Origin: Amaranthus tricolor
Taxonomy: Eukaryota > Streptophyta > Magnoliopsida > Caryophyllales > Amaranthaceae
Assembly: GCF_026212465.1 (NCBI RefSeq)
Contig: NC_080060.1
Coordinates: forward strand, 797,501-861,500
Length of the DNA stretch: 64,000 bases
Direction of reading: 5' to 3'
The position numbers were made by a program, and so were the translations under genes. The notes beneath the pieces were generated by a model. It did not search any database and was not told where the DNA came from. It was given only the letters and a program-made list of their open reading frames with translations. Below, piece after piece: positions 51,086 to 63,282 of the stretch. The first letter of the stretch is position 1; each line of letters starts with the position of its first letter.

Positions 51086-54000
51086 ATGAAGTATGTTTTA
51101 GTAACTGGTGGTGTTGTAAGTGGACTCGGAAAAGGTGTTACTGCTAGTAGTATTGGTGTACTTCTTAAAGCATGTGGTCTTCGTGTTACTGCTATTAAAA
51201 TAGGTATTTTTTCATGCATTTTAGGGTTTTCGTCTGTTTTTCGAATTTATACGACGTGGGTTTTGGAAATTATGTTGAAATTTCAAGGTTAATGGGATTA
51301 ATTTGGGGGATTTTCATTTTTTGTGATTGTTTTTTGGGAAGAAAAATGCACATATTTCGTTTAGGGAAATGAATATGGTTCTGTCTTTTCATAGATTTCT
51401 TGAGTTTTTAATAGATTATTTCGACGTGAGTTTTTGAAATTATGTGGAATTCAAATGTTTCTGGGATTAATTTGGGAGATTTACATGTTTGTGATTGTTT
51501 TTTGGGAAGAAAATATAGGGAAAGGAATATGGCTGTGTTTTTTCATAGATTTGCTGAGTTTTTAATAGATTTTTTCAACGTAAGTTTTTGAAATTATGTT
51601 GAAATTAGGTTGAAATTAATGGGTTTATGAGTTTATTTGGTGGGTGATTGTTTTTTTATTTATTAAATCTATGCGGCCCAGATTCTATTTTTACTGAAAT
51701 TTTTTAGAGGAAGATGCATTATTTCAGATGACGCCATTTTTATTGTGCGTAGTGAGTGAGAAATGAATCTGGTTTATGAAATTGTTTCATCTTCTAATCT
51801 GGCATTAAGATTGGAATTTTTCCCAGAAAAGTAAAAATTGCTATACAGATTTTTTCTATTTTTGGCATGAATTAGAACTTCACTTAAAGGGTTGTAATTT
51901 TTTTGGAGGGATATAACTTGATTATATATTAAAATATATTCATTTTACTGATTATTATTTCATAATTTTACTAAGGTTATTTTTTTTTAAAGTAACAACT
52001 CAACTAAAAGTTAAGTTAATGGAAGGTTAAGTTAATGGTTGAGGACGTAGGATAACACACCCTCTCACCCACGAGAGGTTTTTTAGGCTAGAAGTGTGGA
52101 TTCAGGTCCTCCTTATATCCGGTGCAGAGTATTACACTTTAAATAAAGTGTCCTTATATCCGGTGTAGAGTATTACACTTTAAATAAAGTGTCGTTGTAT
52201 TTTGAAGCCGTAACCTCTTGTCACAAGCTGTGAACCATCAGCTTTAAGCTGGTTGAGACCCGGGATATGTTATATGTTATAAAAAATTTTCTTTGTTTAA
52301 CTGAGTTTTAAATTAATTTGTTTCTAATTGTTTTTTTTTTTTAATGATTTTGCAGATCCTTATTTGAATACAGATGCAGGAACTATGTCACCATTTGAGC
52401 ATGGTGAAGTATTTGTTTTAGATGATGGAGGAGAGGTAATAGAGCTAAAATTTACTACCTTTTTTATTGTTGAATTCTAGTATAGAAATCAAAATTTTTG
52501 ATGATTTCAATAATAAACTTTATTGAAGTCATTATTGATGTTGATTAATTATCCCTTCATTTACACTGTTAGCAATTTGATTTTGTATTGTTTGTCTTGG
52601 CGGCAGTGAAGGTAGTTGGAATGGATAGGCATCTTAGAATGTGATATTGATAGATAGTTTTATTTTCTTACAAAGTATACAGATGGGATATATAACCTTT
52701 TGAAACGTGGTTATAAGCTATGCTGAGGGAAGGGTAGGGTAGGGGCTAGGGAGAATCGAACCCATGTTTTGGAAAAGCGGGACATGCTCTAATTGAGACG
52801 AGACCCAATTCTTAATCTTTTGAATCTCGAAATATGCTTATTTTTTTAGATTTTATGGTCTATTTAATATGGTTAAGTAAATTGGATTTTTGTTGTATTC
52901 AATTTATATTAAATAAATAAAGGGGGGAGAAAGAGATATACTTCTATTGTGGAACCTAAGATAGCAATTGGAAATTGTTAATGAAGATTCTTATGCACAA
53001 AATCTCTCTTTTCCTAGAAGTCAAAAGGGGGGAAAAGAGATGGAAGATTTAGATTTTGTATTCAAATGTGCATGTTTTTCTTCTTTATGCAGCAAAATCA
53101 TTTCCCTTGTTCTTGCTGGTATCTATGTGGGGCCTGATTAGCAAGTTGCTACCTTGATGAGCTTTTCTATATTATGATTTTGAGTTTGAGCTTAAAGATA
53201 TTGATGCTTTACTTAACTTGTGATCATCAAGTGCTCACGAGCTAATTTTTGAAGAGTTTGTTGCCTTTTTGATGGGCTAGTCTTAAAACTTAAATGTTTT
53301 GAACTTAGTTTAAAGTTCAATCAAAAACAAGTCTTTAGTTTTACAAATGTAAGGCACCTTGCTAACCCGTCTAAGTGTGAGCTTAGGTGATAGTAACTTA
53401 ATGACACTGGAATGATGGGATGTGTACTTTATCTTTTAGAAAAGGGGTTTGTTATGTCAAACTTCATGTTTCATAGTACTGAAAAAATGTGGTTTGTTTT
53501 AACAGGTGGACCTAGATCTTGGTAATTATGAGAGGTTCTTAGACATCAAGCTGACGCGCGATAATAATATTACAACCGGGAAAATATACCAGGCAAGCTT
53601 AGTGCTTATTACCGACACTAGCTTATGTTTTTCCTTATTTTATAGTCAACCTTACCTTCCAAAAGATGGAGTAACCCACTTGACTATTATATATTAATGA
53701 TGCTGATTATTTTGTCTTTGTTTTGTTGTATGGACAGTCTGTCATTGATAAGGAGAGAAGGGGAGATTATTTGGGTAAAACTGTTCAGGTCATTTTCCAT
53801 TCTAATCCAGTATTTCCATTGCTACTGTAGACACTAGATAGTCCTTTGAATTATTTTCTTTGTGTGTGATAGGTCGTTCCACATATTACTGACGAAATTC
53901 AAGATTGGATAGAACGTGTTGCACATATACCAGTGGATGGACAAGAGGGCCCTCCTGATGTTTGTGTGATTGAATTGGGTGGAACTATCGGTACATTATT

Positions 54001-57000
54001 GAATATGCCCATTTAGACTTAGTTATTTTACATTGTCCGAAATGTTGTGTATCTAAAGTAGTATGAAAAATGTTTTTCATATTGTAGGGGATATTGAGTC
54101 TATGCCGTTTATTGAGGCTCTTGGACGATTTTCATATCGTGTCGGTAGGTCGGCTTGGAAGTATTGTGTGCTTGAAATGATTTATTTATGATGGAAGAGT
54201 TTACTTAAACATCTATTTTTAACAGGTTCCGGTAACTTTTGCCTTATTCATGTCAGTTTGGTACCAGTGCTTAATGTTGTTGGGGAACAGGTAACGCAGT
54301 AAATTCTGTCGATAGATCTTTGCTTCTATTTGGCGTAAGGTTTACTTACTTGACGTAAGGTTATCGTTACTTTTAACAGAAGACAAAGCCAACCCAGCAC
54401 AGTGTTCGGGGACTGCGAGGCCTGGGTTTAACACCAGATATTTTGGCTTGTCGCAGCACAATGGTATCTATCTCTTTTCATTTTGTTCTTCGTGCTCCGA
54501 TACATTCTCTCAGGTGATGTCAAGCTTAAAGATTCACCTTTCCGTGCAGCCTCTAGATGAAAATGTGAAGGCAAAGCTCTCACAATTTTGCCATGTTCCG
54601 GTACTTCTAATAACAAACCTGTCTCATGATTGCATTATTCGACTCTTATGTCCTTTAGCATTAGTTCGACGTCCGCAACATCTGGCACATACTCTGTTCG
54701 ACGCCCTAAAAAATGTGTTTCTGTGCAGAATGAGAATATCATAACTCTGTTTGACGTCCCCAACATTTGGCATATACCTTTGCTTCTTCGAGTAAGCGCT
54801 TTAGTTCCGTCTTTTACATTCGTTTTTTTTCTTGCTGCTAATTTGGCGGTGCTCATTGAATATTTGGACTTGTTTTTGTCTCTGTCAGGATCAGAAGGCT
54901 CACGAAGCTATATTAAAAGTTTTCGATCTTTATGGGTTTGTTCTTTACCCTTACATTATCTCATTTCCTTGTTTCATTGAATGATATCAAATTCCATCTG
55001 ATTACTCATCCTCTAGCAGTGTTGGAAAGGAGCCTGTACTAGATGAATGGACTCAGAGAGCTGGACTCTGTAGCAAGTTGCACATTCCTGTAGATTTCCT
55101 TTGTTAGCTCGTTGATGTTCTTCGCTCTAGTAATTAGTATGATCATCTTTAGCCTCTACTTATATGTATTTTCTCTACAATCTTTAGGTGAGGATAGCCA
55201 TGGTCGGAAAGTACACCGGACTTTCAGATTCTTATCTCTCTGTGCTGAAGGTAATTGATTTACTTCTTTAAATTACAAGTTATAGGATGGGTTCAAAAAA
55301 CCTCTTGTACGGAATCAACATAACATAATTCGCCAGTTAATTCACTTTTTGAATTTGCAATTTGCTCAAAATGACCCTAAAATTGCCCAAAACAAACCAT
55401 AATTCACTTTTTTAGATTCGAGATTTGCGAGGAGATTAGTGAATCATGTGACAGTGGTATGGATGCTCTTAGTGGATTTTTTTGACCTCATTTTTTGAGA
55501 TCGGAGTTATTTTTGACATCTTTGTGACATCTTGGATTTGATTGCCACTTTAGAACCACAATAAAGTATCCATCTTCATATGTAGGCCACTTTAGTTAGA
55601 TAATGAAATTTCCAAATTTTATTTTGGTGAAAGCTACTATTTGATAGGTTGATCAAGAGAAAAATCAAACTGTGTTCACCAATGGGATAATGGAATGCAG
55701 GCACTTACCATACAGTAAACTATAGTTGCCTTTTCTGACCACATAGTAAAGTTTCTTATATTTTTTGCAATGAGAGGATTCACATTCCGACTACAAGTTG
55801 TTCCTGCTGGAAGAACAATCAACGCTCTCAACGAGGATCAAGAGAATGTCTTTTAAGGTTCACAGTGGATAGGAACTACCGGGGAGGCTTGAGTAGCGTC
55901 CTACCTGTTTCACCGTATCTTCCTACATAAGGTAACGAACGAGGTTCCAAGAGGGGTCCTTCGACGATGATTAAGTCAGTAAAGGTACTGAGAAGATTTC
56001 TGTTAAAAAAGCTCGAGAGAATATTTTGCACGGGTTTTTGTGTAAAAAGATACTTACCCTTGGTATGCATGGCATCACGTATTTATAGTAGTGGGCCTTA
56101 GGAGAGGATCCATAAACCCTAATGGCCGTTTGGCTTTTATCTTGAATGGAATCTTTTTAGGGATCAGTAGAGAGAGAAGTAGAATATTTCTTAAACCTAT
56201 GTGGCATTTGGTGGTTTGCTGATCTTTGTACCATGGTTCCCACTCTCTGTCTTTCAGTACGTTTTCCTAGGTAGGTTACGAGGTAGGTGTGATGCCTTAC
56301 CTTATACAAGTGTTGATAGCTTTTTCTGAGTACGACTACAGTTGTTTCATGCCACATCATTATATCCGTTGTTGTCATTCTGCAGGATTAACCATCCTAC
56401 AGGTATTTGTGCTTCTTTATCATTCTGCAGGGTAAACCATCCTGCAGGTATTTGTGCTCCTCCTTCAGGGTCTTAGGGTTAGGGGCCATGTGTTCCAGCA
56501 CATACACAAGCAATTTGTGGTACAGGCATCCATCATATAGGGAAGAATAACATCCTTTGTTGACCCAGTCGTAGAGTTTCTTGTATAGGGTCCACTTCTG
56601 CTACCAACATGGCACATGTGTCGTCATGACCATGTCGATATGATATGGGCATAACACAATGTGTTTGATTGTGACATGGCGCAAGGTTACCTTGTTATCT
56701 TTATCTTTACCTTACATTTTGATGTAAAACGAGCACTATCACTTACTATCTTTAGACTTTAGGCTTTGTTCCTTTTAAGTTTCAAAGCAACACAACAATA
56801 AATAAATCAACTCCTCTTGTATAAGACCGACTCACCATGAGACAAACTTATATAATTATGCCATTTTCTAATTAATCAATTTAAAATTGTTAAATGTACT
56901 TGGGTCAGCCCAATAAAGATGGTCTCACCATGAGACCGTTTCATTTAACAATTTGCGATAAATTAAAGCATTAACGTTTTATAATATTCTGAATTTGTAC

Positions 57001-59286
57001 ATAAAAACATAAATATTTGTGTGTTTGTGTTCAAATTTTAGATAGCGTGTCCCGTGTCAAAATTTTATCGATGAGCCAACACTGACACTTGGATCTGTAG
57101 TCAATATGCTCGGTTTGAATATAAGCTACTCATGACGCGTTTTTTGTGTTTGCGCCGTATCATGCATCATCTAGCTTTAGATTATCTATACTTACAGGCG
57201 CATATGCTTTGCAAGTCATATCAGTCACACGACTATGATGTTACTCGTTCCTTCTGCTATTAAACGTGATGCTTTCCGTCATCATCAGGCTCTCTTGCAT
57301 GCATCGGTTGCTTGCCATCGTAAACTTGTTGTGGACTGGGTTCCAGCTAGTGACCTTGAAGATTCAACCAAAGAGGAGGTGATAATAACTGTTCATTTCA
57401 CTTTCGGTTTACTTTGCCTAATCTCCTGAACATTTCCTGGCTTTTCTCGCTCTTTTAATTGTTATATCCCTAAGTTTGAAAAAATTTCTTCTTAAATTGC
57501 AGAACCCTGAGTGTTACAAATCTGCTTGGAATTTACTCAAGGTTTGTGTTCTTTGATACCCTTTGGCATGTTTATATACATGGTTTCTTTATAAGCTAAA
57601 GTGTTCTCGCCTTCTCGGCTATATCTTTTGACATCTTTCAAGTATGTTTGAACGCATTTTGTGCGAGCACTAACTGTCATGTCAATGTATCATCCAATAT
57701 TTACAATGTGCATCAATTGCTAACTCTTGATAACATTAATCAGGGTGCAAATGGGGTACTTGTTCCCGGAGGATTTGGTGACCGAGGTGTTGAAGGGAAA
57801 ATTCTCGCAGCAAAGTATGCTAGAGAAAATAAAATTCCATATCTCGGAATTTGTCTGGGAATGCAGATTGCTGTCATTGAGTTTGCTCGTTCAGTTCTTG
57901 GAATACAAACTGCAAACAGCACAGAATTTGATTCAGAAACTCAAAAAACCAAGGACCCATTTGTTATATTCATGCCGGAGGTGTGTGTTATGATTCTATG
58001 TTTACCCTTTGGTGGAGTATATGCATAAATTCTTCGGCCGAAAATCTTATGATACTTAATTTTTCAGGGATCTAAAACTCATATGGGAGGCACTATGCGG
58101 CTTGGTTCAAGGAGAACATTCTTCCAAGCGAAGGATTGCAAGAGTGCAAAACTGTAAGAACATAGATAGTGTCCGTGTTTAAATTGAACAATGATTATTT
58201 CATATAGCGCTCATGTTTTCTTTTTTCCCTCGCCTTAGATACGGCAATGCAAACTTTGTCGATGAGAGACACCGGCATAGATACGAGGTCTGTAAATAAT
58301 CCGTAATGTACTTTTCGTAAAAAAAAATGGTTTTACTACCTGGGTGTAGATTTGGTAAACTAATGTTACATTAACTACATATTTTTACAGGTGAACCCTG
58401 ATAAGATTGCTCAGCTGGAGAGTTTTGGCATGTTGTTCACGGGAAAAGATGAATGTGGCCAGCGAATGGAGGTCGGCATTTTAGTTTTGGAAATATCACG
58501 GTTTAACATTTTCGACAACTGCTGTGTGTTATTCATTTAATGGTGTTTATGTTCTACAGATCATTGAGTTGCATGATCATCCCTTCTATGTTGGCGCTCA
58601 ATTCCACCCTGAATTTAAGTCGAGACCCGGAAGTCCTTCCCCGTTATTTGTTGGTGTGTATTGTTCCATTTTTTAAGTATCACTTGGGATTATTGTTGAT
58701 CATTTGAGTCGGAAACATTAATGTTTGAGTCGTTAAACTTGATGTATATCTATTATCTCCGTGCTTGTAAACAGGTCTCATAGCTGCAGCAACAGGACAG
58801 TTAGATCTTTTTCTAGAAAATCCGAATCTTGTACATCTTATGCTGCAAAGAGAAACGCCCAAGTGCAGCCCACGGCCAACGATACCTCCACCCGTTAAGC
58901 CCAAAGATCTTGTTAACGGTTTTCACGATAAATTACACGAAAAGTTTGACAATGGTTCGGTGAACCGCACAAGTAAGGAGCATGCTACTGACGGTGTATT
59001 GAAAAATGGCATTCATCCAGTAAATACTAAAAGAGTGGCAAATGGAACTCATCAAAAGCATGTTAATGGGTCTACAAACGACATTTATCCCGAACATTCA
59101 AATGGTATTGTTCCGTCACATGTTAATGGTTTAAAGAATAGTAAGTTTCCGGAATATAATCATAGCTCTCTGGGTGGCATTTGCAAGGACCACGATAATG
59201 GATTGTTGAACGGAGTAATGCATAGTGATCGTAGAAACGGTTATCTGAATGGCATCTGCAGCAACGGTAATGGTCTTCTCTACTGA
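51086..59286 (+). CDS. CTPS: CTP synthase (glutamine-hydrolysing)
   Basis: Twenty-one coding exons join in frame to 713 residues: 51086-51203, 52356-52435, 53506-53592, 53738-53788, 53873-53990, 54088-54144, 54226-54290, 54380-54463, 54550-54600, 54729-54791, 54889-54935, 55020-55089, 55188-55250, 57289-57378, 57503-57541, 57744-57980, 58068-58153, 58239-58287, 58391-58471, 58560-58653, 58775-59286. The enzyme makes CTP from UTP, ATP and glutamine in the cytosol. The synthetase domain starts [17 protein letters not shown] (P-loop) and has [20 protein letters not shown]; the glutaminase domain has nucleophile Cys398 in [10 protein letters not shown] and His528/Glu530 in FHPEF, so the catalytic set is intact. 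Intron 3 has a GC donor; exon 12 has a TAGCAG double acceptor. The tail beyond ~575 is a low-complexity Asn-Gly-rich extension that makes the protein longer than the usual ~560-600 residues. Intron 13 (2 kb) holds an antisense LTR-like insertion. Confidence 0.96.
52110..52191. repeat. 41-bp tandem duplication in CTP synthase intron 1
   Basis: Two adjacent 41-bp units (52110-52150, 52151-52191) differ at one base (GGTGCAGAG versus GGTGTAGAG). Each contains the inverted pair ACACTTTA-AA-TAAAGTGT. Confidence 0.9.
55799..56502 (-). mobile_element. Antisense solo-LTR-like insertion in CTP synthase intron 13
   Basis: The block begins TGTTCCTGCTGGAAGAACA and ends GTTCCAGCACA, i.e. TG...CA with short inverted ends. 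Read on the minus strand it has a TATAAATA box (56080-56087 on the plus strand), a leader, and the phrase CTTAATCATCGTCGAAGGAC, like the TTA-CATCGGAGG-type leader found in Tat-lineage Ty3/Gypsy LTRs. A ~53-bp internal unit (56375-56462) is duplicated. The flanks share only ACAAG loosely, so the exact ends and a target duplication are unproven. No coding part is present. Confidence 0.6.
56816..56955. repeat. MITE-like element of the GAGACGGTCTC family, in CTP synthase intron 13
   Basis: Left end TTGTATAAGACCGACTCACC and right end, reverse-complemented, AACGGTCTCATGGTGAGACC, enclose an AT-rich core that contains TTGGGTCAGCCCAATAAAGA. Confidence 0.6.
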
Positions 59287-60724
59287 AGAAATGAAACGAA
59301 GTATCGCAACTCCTAAAAAGATTATTCAACAAGCTTGATGAGCAGATTTTTGCTAGTATTTTTCGGTTTGGATGTACAGTTGATTATAGTAAAGCTAAGG
59401 TATTATAGCTCTCGAGATTCTGCGTACTAACAGTGCTGAAATCCCGTCTTTTATTCAGGGTTGGCCTGTGTAGTGTAACTAAGAGAGGGGTTGAGCCGTT
59501 GACGTTTTTCTTCGTTTCCTCGATGTTTTTCCGGGTCAACTAAAACCGCTGTTTCCTTCCTACTGCCTGACTAGGAACCTTAAAAGAGTGAATTTCCTTC
59601 CTAAAACATGTATTCCTTGAACCTTTTCTATTTAATGAATATTCTTGATTTAGTATTCATTTTAGCTCGTTTTTGTCGGTGTATTTTAAACTAAACTTAT
59701 CGAAACTTATTTTTTCTTTTCTTCTGTCTAGAATAAAGGCGAAAACGCGCATAGATATTGTTAGGAAAATGATTGATGAAGGTTGCAAATAGAATGTATT
59801 GGCACCAAGTCATAAGTTATGTATGTATTTGGGACAGAAAATGAACATGAAAGCACAGTTGTGGGGCTTCACTGTGCCCACAAAACATGTGATGTATGAA
59901 ATGTTGTCTCCTTAAGATCGAGTTTGAAGACTTTGATTTGCACCTTAACAATATCAAGATAAGATGTTTTATCCTCATTGATATTTAATTACATGTATGT
60001 ATCAGTCATGATTAAAAATAAAAATATAACCGTTTTTATGCGATAGGATTTATATTCAAAATATAGCAATTCCCTTAGCCCTTACGACAAAGGTAGTACA
60101 CCCTCATGTCCCTATGGGGTATATGTTTCATTTGAGATTGCATTAATATAATAATTAAATCTTTAATATTTTTAATTATGCATAATAATAATTTTTTTAA
60201 AAAAAAGAAAATTAATAAAATTTACATTAAGATGAAACGAATGATACTCCTATCTTACATGATTATGAGTCTATGATATTAGTTATAGATTGAGAATATA
60301 ATAGAATACAAATTTATTAGTGATTGATAAATAATGTCAAATCTCAAATGAAACAAATAATAGGAATAAAGGAAGTAACTTTTTGTTGAACCAAATAATA
60401 AAAAATAAAAGAAACCTTTCTTTTTTTTCCGAAGTATGACATGTGTTTGCTTTTAATTTGTATAAAAATGTTTTTAATGAACCTTGTAATTTGAAATGTA
60501 ATACGATCCAAAAAAATTTTAAATCGAGTCAAAAAGTAAATAATATATTGTAATATTTTTCATTTTAGTCTTTTTTTTAAGTTAGAAATAGAAATTAGCT
60601 ATATATTAAATTAATTATTATATTTTGAGTTGATAATTATAGCTCAAAATTTAATAACTTCTAAGTCAACAAAAAATATTAATTCAATATTATTAAATTA
60701 ATTATAAATAATATTTTTAAAAAT
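59287..60724. other. CTP synthase 3' UTR and intergenic DNA
   Basis: The first ~350 bases are probably 3' UTR. The rest is AT-rich without a supported ORF, leading into the RPC9 promoter. Confidence 0.6.
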
Positions 60725-61762
60725 AAACCCTATTGTTCTTTAAACCCTATCTTGATTCCAATCGACCATCGGGAGTTACATTTTGTGTTTCCAGGTAATT
60801 TGAAGCTATGTTCAAATGTTAATTATTCATTTGTTTCCGTATTGATTATCTACATTGTGTAGATTAGGGTTTTTTGTTCCTAAATCTATAATTTGAACCA
60901 TTTACACATCTGAATTTGACTTTCGAATGTTAATTTTGTGTTTTCATTGGTAATGTGGTTGTTGTATACTTGTACGTTGTTGGTGTTATTCATTATCATG
61001 GTAGTTTTTACACTTTTTGCGGCCTGCCAGCTTCATCCCTCACCGTCACTCTCGTCAGGCCGTCAGGCGTCAATTTGCCGCAGCCAGCCACCATGTATAT
61101 ACTTGTTTTCTTTTTCTTTTTCTTTCTTTCCATAAAATTTTAGTATTTGTGCAATTCTTATAGATTTCTCGTTTCATTAAATATTAATTGTTAAACTTTG
61201 TTTGTCATTCATATGGATCATGATACAGTGCCCCAAACCACATTTGTTAATCAATTTAGGGTTTTGCGTGATAAAGTGGTAAATTTATAAATTTAGGGTT
61301 TCATATTTAATTTGTTGGAATTTATCTTTGAATTGGGTCTTAATAAATGGTGTATTTGTTCGTGATATGATTAGGTTATATTTTTTCACTTTCAATTTCA
61401 TTGTCTACTGAATATATTTGATAAATCTAGCAATTAGGAGAGTTGATTTTTTGGATTTTTGATGAACCTAACAATTGGTCTTAATAAAATTGTGAATCTG
61501 GATGGTTGATTTTTTGGATTTTTTGAATTCGGTCTTAAATTCTTATTAAATGGTGAATTTGTTTGTCATTTGATTTTTTTTTTCAATTTTGATTTATTTG
61601 TCTACAACATATTCGACGATATGCTAATCTTGGAATTTGGTACCTGTGCAGAAGATTTTAGTTTCTGGATTTGAATATTACTTGTTCTTACATGTAGTTC
61701 TATTTTGTACCTGTGCAGAAGATTTCAGTTTCAGGATTCGAAAACAAGGTTTGCTTTTCCTC
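60725..61762 (+). promoter_or_regulatory. RPC9 promoter, telo-boxes and spliced 5' leader
   Basis: Two AAACCCTA telo-boxes lie at 60725-60732 and 60742-60749, a motif common upstream of plant genes for ribosome and transcription components. TTTCCAG|GTAATT at 60794/60795 looks like the donor of a 5'-UTR intron of ~0.85-0.92 kb. Two near-identical acceptor regions follow (CCTGTGCAGAAGATTT at 61643-61658 and CCTGTGCAGAAGATTT at 61710-61725). Confidence 0.5.
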
Positions 61763-63282
61763 ATGAAGATGTACATTCTTTTACGCTATTCATTCTCCTT
61801 CGTTTAGTTCTCTATTTGTTAATAAACTAACTCATTGATTGTGCTGCAGTCAAAAGGCTAATGCTGGCCCTCTTACTAATTTTGAAGTGCTCGACTTGCT
61901 ACGATCTAGAGGGGCTGCAAAGGACACTACTCGAGCTATGTCTTTGATAACCCCATCTGAATTCAAGGTTACACTTTTGATTCATTTCTTTGAAGCTGTC
62001 ACCTCGTTTTCATGTGGATTACACGAAAAAGCTTACACAAAGGTTCCTGTTTTACAATTTGTTATTCAGGTTTATGATTATTTGGTTGAGAGTGCTGCAT
62101 ACAATCAGACCAGAGAAAGTATCAATACTTTTCTAGAGAAATCTAAAGATTACCAATTACCAAATGCTGAGTTAATAAACATCATCAACATTCGACCCAC
62201 TTCTGCCGTTGAAATAGCTTCGGTATTGGTCCTTCAATATATTGAACATGTTCTATTTTGTTTATATTCATGTTGAAGCCGGGGTCATGGCTACAAAGTT
62301 AGATGTTTCATGGAACTCGCCAGGATTTTGTTACGTAGCACAGGTTTAGTTTCAAATTAATATGTTCTACTTGGTTAGGTTGCAAACTTGCATGTGCTTA
62401 AAACTTCTTATTTTCATCCTAGAAGCCTATCAATGTTTTTAGTAAGTTTAGTGTGTTGCTTTGGGCATACACATATAAGAGGGGTTTAAATGCAGATAAA
62501 GGGAATGTCATCATTGTCTTCATCATCATACCCTATATATCTCGCTCATAAGTAGAGGTGTTTAACGGGGCGGGGCGGGGCGGGTCACATTTTAACGGGT
62601 CATTAGCGGTCGGGTCAATAACGGGTCGGGTCATTAACAGGCCTTGGTTTAAAGGGTTGGGCCGGACCGGGTCATAAGTAATGATCAGGGTCTAAAAACC
62701 AACCACTATGAAATTCCTCATTTTTCAAAGGATTGCACTTTTACTAGACTTTACTCTATATAATAAGATCTGGAACTTGTCCCCATATCAGAGGTAGCAG
62801 TAAGTGATGTGTTTTGCGTTGGTATCCAGTTCAGGTGCCATTGAATTACTGTAGGATTTTTAACTTTTAAACCTTTTTCGAGTAGTCTTCTCTATAAGAA
62901 CTATAAACTGCTGATGGTTTCTATCAATGATTAATCAAAAACTTTTGTTTTGTTTTTACAAAAGTGAAGTTGCGTACATTCAGCCCCCGAGCCCTGTCTA
63001 GGTGGAAGCTAACAATGAAAAGCTGTTTCCTCTTTTACTTTGCAGATCATAGAACAGCCTGAAGAGCGCAATCTGGAAGAGCAGTTGGACAATATCGCGG
63101 AGATGATAATGGAGGTGCTTCCACCGCCGTTAAATGAGCAGAACTCTAACGAGGAAGCTGCCGCGGATGGTGATGCCGAAATGCCTGCCGAGGATGGTGC
63201 TGCAGAACTGCCTACCGAAAATGGTGATGCAGAAATGCCTACCGAAGATGGTGATGCAGAAAAAGAGGCGGACACCAGTTGA
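61763..63282 (+). CDS. RPC9: DNA-directed RNA polymerase III subunit RPC9 (CRCP)
   Basis: Four coding exons, 61763-61770, 61850-61967, 62070-62222 and 63046-63282, join in frame to 171 residues. The first exon encodes only MK and two bases of Ile: ATGAAGAT|GT. The protein reads MKIQKANAGPLTNFEVLDLL, RSRGAAKDTTRAMSLITPSE, VYDYLVESAAYNQTRESINT, NIINIRPTSAVEIASIIEQP, which is the RPC9/CRCP family: with its partner subunit (RPC8) it forms the Pol III stalk that helps start transcription of tRNA and 5S rRNA genes. After ~115 residues of family sequence comes an acidic tail of four ~9-10 residue units of the form GDAEMPTED, making the protein longer than the ~140-150 residues usual for the family. 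The choice of the tiny first exon is by frame, splice signals and the conserved MKI-KANAGPL start. Confidence 0.93.
62553..62695 (+). repeat. GC-rich hAT-like repeat in RPC9 intron 3
   Basis: TAGAGGTGTTTAACGGGGCG begins a block of repeated GGGGCGGGG and ACGGGTCGGGTC phrases, very unlike the AT-rich intron around it. The TAGAGGTGTT end resembles the ends of the hAT-like MITEs at 34983 and 35925. A matching right terminus was not found, so the right limit is approximate. Confidence 0.45.

Noticed and set aside
51086..51292. 68-codon ORF as a short CTP synthase
   Set aside because: It reads into intron 1; the conserved sequence continues after splicing at 51203/52356.
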